A stretch of 64,000 bases of DNA from Williamsia sp. 1138. Its GTDB lineage: Bacteria > Actinomycetota > Actinomycetes > Mycobacteriales > Mycobacteriaceae. The stretch is from contig NZ_MJEJ02000037.1 in assembly GCF_002095435.2 (NCBI RefSeq), forward strand, positions 79,711 to 143,710, written 5' to 3'. Positions 63,117 to 64,000 of this stretch are shown piece by piece; position 1 is the stretch's first letter; every line of letters begins with the position of its first letter. Below the pieces are notes generated by a model, which worked only from the letters and a program-made list of their open reading frames with translations, made no database searches and had not been told where the DNA came from. The translations under genes were made by a program, and so were the position numbers.

Positions 63117-64000
63117 CTACCAACCTCTTTCGGCGAGCCGGTGCGGCTGTGGGATGTCGTCGACGTTGATACCGACCATCGCCTCACCCAACCCACGCGA
63201 GACCTTGGCCAGAACATCGGGATCGTCATAGAACGTGGTCGCCTGCACGATCGCAACCGCCCGCTCCGCGGGATTGCCGGACTTGAAGATCCCCGACCCG
63301 ACAAACACACCCTCAGCACCGAGCTGCATCATCATCGCCGCATCAGCCGGCGTCGCGATACCACCGGCAGTGAACAACGTCACCGGCAACTTGCCGCTCT
63401 CGGCCACCTCGACCACCAACTCATACGGCGCCTGCAACTCCTTCGCGGCCACGAACAACTCATCCTTCGGCAACGACGTCAACCGACGGATCTCGTCGCG
63501 GATCTTGCGCATATGGGTCGTGGCATTGGACACATCACCGGTACCGGCCTCCCCCTTGGAACGGATCATCCCCGCACCCTCGGTCAGACGCCGCAAAGCC
63601 TCACCCAGATTCGTCGCACCACACACGAACGGCACCGTGAACTGCCACTTGTCAATATGGTTGGCGTAATCAGCCGGAGTCAACACCTCGGACTCATCGA
63701 CGTAGTCCACACCCAGGCTCTGCAAGATCTGCGCCTCGACGAAATGCCCGATCCGCGCCTTGGCCATCACCGGAATCGACACCGCAGAGATGATCGAATC
63801 GATCATGTCCGGATCACTCATCCGCGACACACCACCCTGGGCACGAATATCGGCCGGAACCCGCTCCAGAGCCATCACCGCAACAGCACCCGCATCCTCG
63901 GCGATCGTCGCCTGCTCCGCGGTGACGACATCCATGATCACCCCACCCTTGAGCATCTCGGCCATCCCACGCTTGACACGCGCGGTTCCGGTACCGGACG
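63117..64000 (-). CDS. pdxS: Pyridoxal 5'-phosphate synthase subunit PdxS (5' end cut by window edge)
   Basis: The window holds about 293 codons of PdxS; the first few codons lie beyond 64000, although an internal Met at 63965 would also read through. The (beta/alpha)8 barrel that condenses ribose 5-phosphate, glyceraldehyde 3-phosphate and ammonia is clear: [56 protein letters not shown] (imine-forming Lys), [19 protein letters not shown] and [30 protein letters not shown]. The ammonia-supplying PdxT is not the next gene; a B3/4-domain gene is. Confidence 0.96.
   Translation of the reverse strand, partial: SGTGTARVKRGMAEMLKGGVIMDVVTAEQATIAEDAGAVAVMALERVPADIRAQGGVSRMSDPDMIDSIISAVSIPVMAKARIGHFVEAQILQSLGVDYVDESEVLTPADYANHIDKWQFTVPFVCGATNLGEALRRLTEGAGMIRSKGEAGTGDVSNATTHMRKIRDEIRRLTSLPKDELFVAAKELQAPYELVVEVAESGKLPVTLFTAGGIATPADAAMMMQLGAEGVFVGSGIFKSGNPAERAVAIVQATTFYDDPDVLAKVSRGLGEAMVGINVDDIPQPHRLAERGW

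Overview
The window is high-GC actinobacterial DNA, most likely from a member of the Mycobacteriales close to Gordonia, Rhodococcus or Nocardia. Markers for this are Lsr2, two MmpL/RND-type exporters, an MmpS-like protein, a LigC/Prim-PolC repair pair, a secreted AroQ-gamma chorismate mutase, and two blocks with mycobacterial gene order: a response regulator followed by nuoA-N, and tadA - tadA partner - tyrA - hypothetical - proZWVX. The genus is inferred from gene content only. No prophage, transposase, rRNA or CRISPR array is visible.

Layout. 0-9.4 kb: tRNA-Ser(GGA), lsr2, a Na+/H+ antiporter, an XRE/ImmA-type metalloprotease plus PIN-domain pair, Prim-PolC-like and LigC DNA repair genes, gluQ, and two membrane proteins with proline-rich tails. 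9.4-15.5 kb: an unusual tgt downstream of a tetR-mmpL unit, then a lipoprotein, a second TetR and a small secreted protein. 15.6-25 kb: a lipid or sterol-like catabolic cluster with three acyl-CoA dehydrogenases, thiolase, enoyl-CoA hydratase, acyl-CoA ligase and an MMPL transporter. 25-41.4 kb: an orphan response regulator and the complete 14-gene complex I operon, nuoA-N, with tightly overlapping genes and a Crp/GlxR-like site in front. 41.4-49 kb: a large hairpin, a probably leaderless chorismate mutase gene, tRNA-Ser(CGA), csbD, tadA with its partner, tyrA, and the osmoprotectant ABC transporter proXVWZ. 49-64 kb: a methyltransferase, an MmpS-like protein, two PLP-dependent decarboxylases flanking a sugar-type symporter (one is gadB), regulators, a CDF transporter, two orphan small proteins, glutathione peroxidase, an SQR-like flavoprotein, a TetR/membrane protein/GNAT run, and a B3/4-domain gene coupled to pdxS. 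pdxS runs off the right edge.

How the parts work together. NuoA-N is the proton-pumping NADH dehydrogenase and the regulator before it may tune it. The catabolic cluster would activate an acyl substrate (ligase), desaturate it (acyl-CoA dehydrogenases, one probably a heteromeric pair), hydrate it and cleave it by thiolysis. ProXVWZ, the antiporter and CsbD fit osmotic and ion stress. GluQ and Tgt both concern queuosine at tRNA position 34, but this Tgt lacks the usual zinc ligands. The strongest leads for something new are the XRE-protease/PIN module with its run-on 3' end, the zinc-less Tgt, the SQR-like protein lacking one redox cysteine, and several perfect inverted repeats that look like operators of neighbouring regulators.
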